A program made the translations under genes and the position numbers. From assembly GCA_003489345.1 (NCBI GenBank), contig DNIT01000043.1, positions 6,858 through 12,696 of the forward strand: DNA of 5,839 nucleotides, read 5' to 3'. Under the pieces are notes generated by a model that was not told the origin of the DNA, did no database searches, and saw nothing but the letters and a program-made list of their open reading frames with translations. How positions within the stretch are numbered: position 1 is the first letter of the stretch; every line of letters starts with the position of its first letter. Positions 4,740 to 5,839 of the stretch are shown here, piece after piece. This DNA comes from Pelotomaculum sp. (lineage in GTDB: Bacteria > Bacillota > Desulfotomaculia > Desulfotomaculales > Pelotomaculaceae).

Positions 4740-5839
4740 CTACGTCCTATAGTCTGCGTTGATTTTAATGTAATCGTAGGAAAGGTCGCAGCCCCAGGCG
4801 GTGGCGCCGCAGGCGCCGGAGTTCAGGTTCAAAGTGATTTTGACCGTATCCTTTTTAAGTATTTCCAGGGCGCGCTCTTCACTGAAGTCAATAGAGCCGC
4901 CGTCTCTTGCCACCTGCTCATCCCCCAGAAAGATATCAACCTTTTCCGGGTCAAAATCGGCCCCCGAGTAACCTGCGGCGCAGAGGATCCTCCCCCAGTT
5001 GGCGTCCCGCCCGAAGACCGCCGCCTTGACCAGGCTTGAACCGGCCACCGCCTTGGCCGCCTGGCGGGCGTCCTTTTCAGCGGCGGCGCCTAAAACCTCA
5101 ACAATGATCAGCTTGGTCGCCCCCTCACCGTCCCTGGCTATGTCCCTGGCCAGGCTGGCGCATACTTCGGTAAGAGCCTCCCGGAAGTTGACGTAGTCAC
5201 CGTCCTCTTCCCGGATTACCCCGTTGCCGGCCGTGCCGTTGGCCAGGATCACCGCCATGTCATTGGTGCTGGTATCCCCGTCCACGGTGACCAGGTTGAA
5301 GCTCCGGTCCGCGGCATATTGCAATGCTTGTTTGAGGCCTCCGGGCGCTACCGCGGCGTCGGTGGCGATAAAGCATAGCATCGTCGCCATATTCGGGTGA
5401 ATCATCCCGGATCCCTTGGCCATAGCCCCAATGGTGACCTGCTTGCCGCCCAATTCCAACCGGACCGCGGCTTCCTTGGGAAAGGTGTCGGTGGTCATGA
5501 TGGCCTGGGCTGCCAGAGAACCGTTTCCCGGCGCAACCTGGCCGGCCGCCGCGCGGATACCCAGCAGAATTTTTTCCATCGGCATTTTGCGGCCGATGAC
5601 CCCGGTTGAGGCCACCAAAACGGCCTCCGCCGGTATGCCCAGGACCTCTGCCGTCGCGGCCGCCATAGCCTGGGCGTCGCGCAAGCCCTGTTCGCCGTTG
5701 CAGGCGTTGGCGTTGCCGCTGTTGACAACCACGGCCTGGGCGGTACCCGCAGACAGGTTCCGCATGGTCACCAGCAGAGGGGCGGCCTTGACCTTATTCA
5801 AGGTAAAAACCCCGGCGGCGGCAGCCGGGCCAACAGAAT
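4740..5839 (-). CDS. argJ: Glutamate N-acetyltransferase / ornithine acetyltransferase (partial, N-terminus off window)
   Basis: It transfers the acetyl group from N2-acetylornithine to glutamate, yielding ornithine and N-acetylglutamate, and so recycles acetyl groups; some members also use acetyl-CoA. The frame is open from the right edge: GPAAAAGVFTLNKVKAAP precedes any plausible start, so about 35-40 N-terminal residues are missing. A TTG at 5801 is internal and not the start. Key motifs are VVVNSGNANACNG and KGSGMIHPNMATMLCF. The latter holds the Ala-Thr autoproteolysis site that yields alpha and beta chains; the nucleophile Thr codon is at 5384-5382. TVDGDTSTNDM follows, and the C-terminus SYDYIKINADYRT is the complete family ending. 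A 313 bp repeat-filled spacer separates it from argB. argC is expected upstream. Confidence 0.98.
   Translation of the reverse strand, partial: SVGPAAAAGVFTLNKVKAAPLLVTMRNLSAGTAQAVVVNSGNANACNGEQGLRDAQAMAAATAEVLGIPAEAVLVASTGVIGRKMPMEKILLGIRAAAGQVAPGNGSLAAQAIMTTDTFPKEAAVRLELGGKQVTIGAMAKGSGMIHPNMATMLCFIATDAAVAPGGLKQALQYAADRSFNLVTVDGDTSTNDMAVILANGTAGNGVIREEDGDYVNFREALTEVCASLARDIARDGEGATKLIIVEVLGAAAEKDARQAAKAVAGSSLVKAAVFGRDANWGRILCAAGYSGADFDPEKVDIFLGDEQVARDGGSIDFSEERALEILKKDTVKITLNLNSGACGATAWGCDLSYDYIKINADYRT

Noticed and set aside
5799..5801. TTG at 5801 as the argJ start
   Set aside because: The frame continues upstream to the window edge with conserved ArgJ sequence (AAAAGVFTLNKVKAAP), so the TTG is internal and the real start lies outside.

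Overview
The window is a segment of an arginine biosynthesis cluster lying entirely on the minus strand. In transcription order (right to left) it holds argJ (N-terminus beyond the right edge), argB, argD, argF and argG (C-terminus beyond the left edge). All five are identified by catalytic motifs that can be read directly in the translations. Gene order, low-GC start regions, Shine-Dalgarno sites and protein style suggest a Gram-positive anaerobe of the Clostridia, perhaps a Pelotomaculum or Desulfotomaculum relative. That placement is inference; no marker gene is present. The usual partners argC (before argJ) and argH (after argG) would be expected just outside.

Together the genes run the cyclic ornithine route. 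ArgJ moves the acetyl group from N-acetylornithine to glutamate, ArgB phosphorylates N-acetylglutamate, and ArgD transaminates the semialdehyde to N-acetylornithine (the ArgC step is off-window). ArgF makes citrulline from ornithine and carbamoyl phosphate, and ArgG condenses citrulline with aspartate. ArgB carries the N-terminal helix typical of arginine-inhibited enzymes, which fits end-product control at this step.

The unusual part is the spacers. Genes in such clusters are commonly packed within a few bases, but here the four gaps are 313 (argJ-argB), 284 (argB-argD), 408 (argD-argF) and 304 bp (argF-argG), about 22% of the window. None holds a convincing gene. They carry at least three kinds of repeat. 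(1) Palindromic elements with arms built of degenerate heptamers (type GACGTGG) occur in three copies, with extra heptamer blocks elsewhere. (2) A composite repeat of about 90 bp containing the palindrome GCGATTTCAATCGC occurs once on each side of argF, in opposite orientations. (3) A REP-like hairpin begins on the last base of the argD stop codon. Several repeats abut start or stop codons.

I saw no clear intrinsic terminator on the minus strand between the genes, so read-through is possible. I saw no convincing ArgR box; the main promoter and operator may lie upstream of argC. I found no defence system, mobile gene, RNA gene or CRISPR array. The repeats are the only part that goes beyond a standard arginine cluster.
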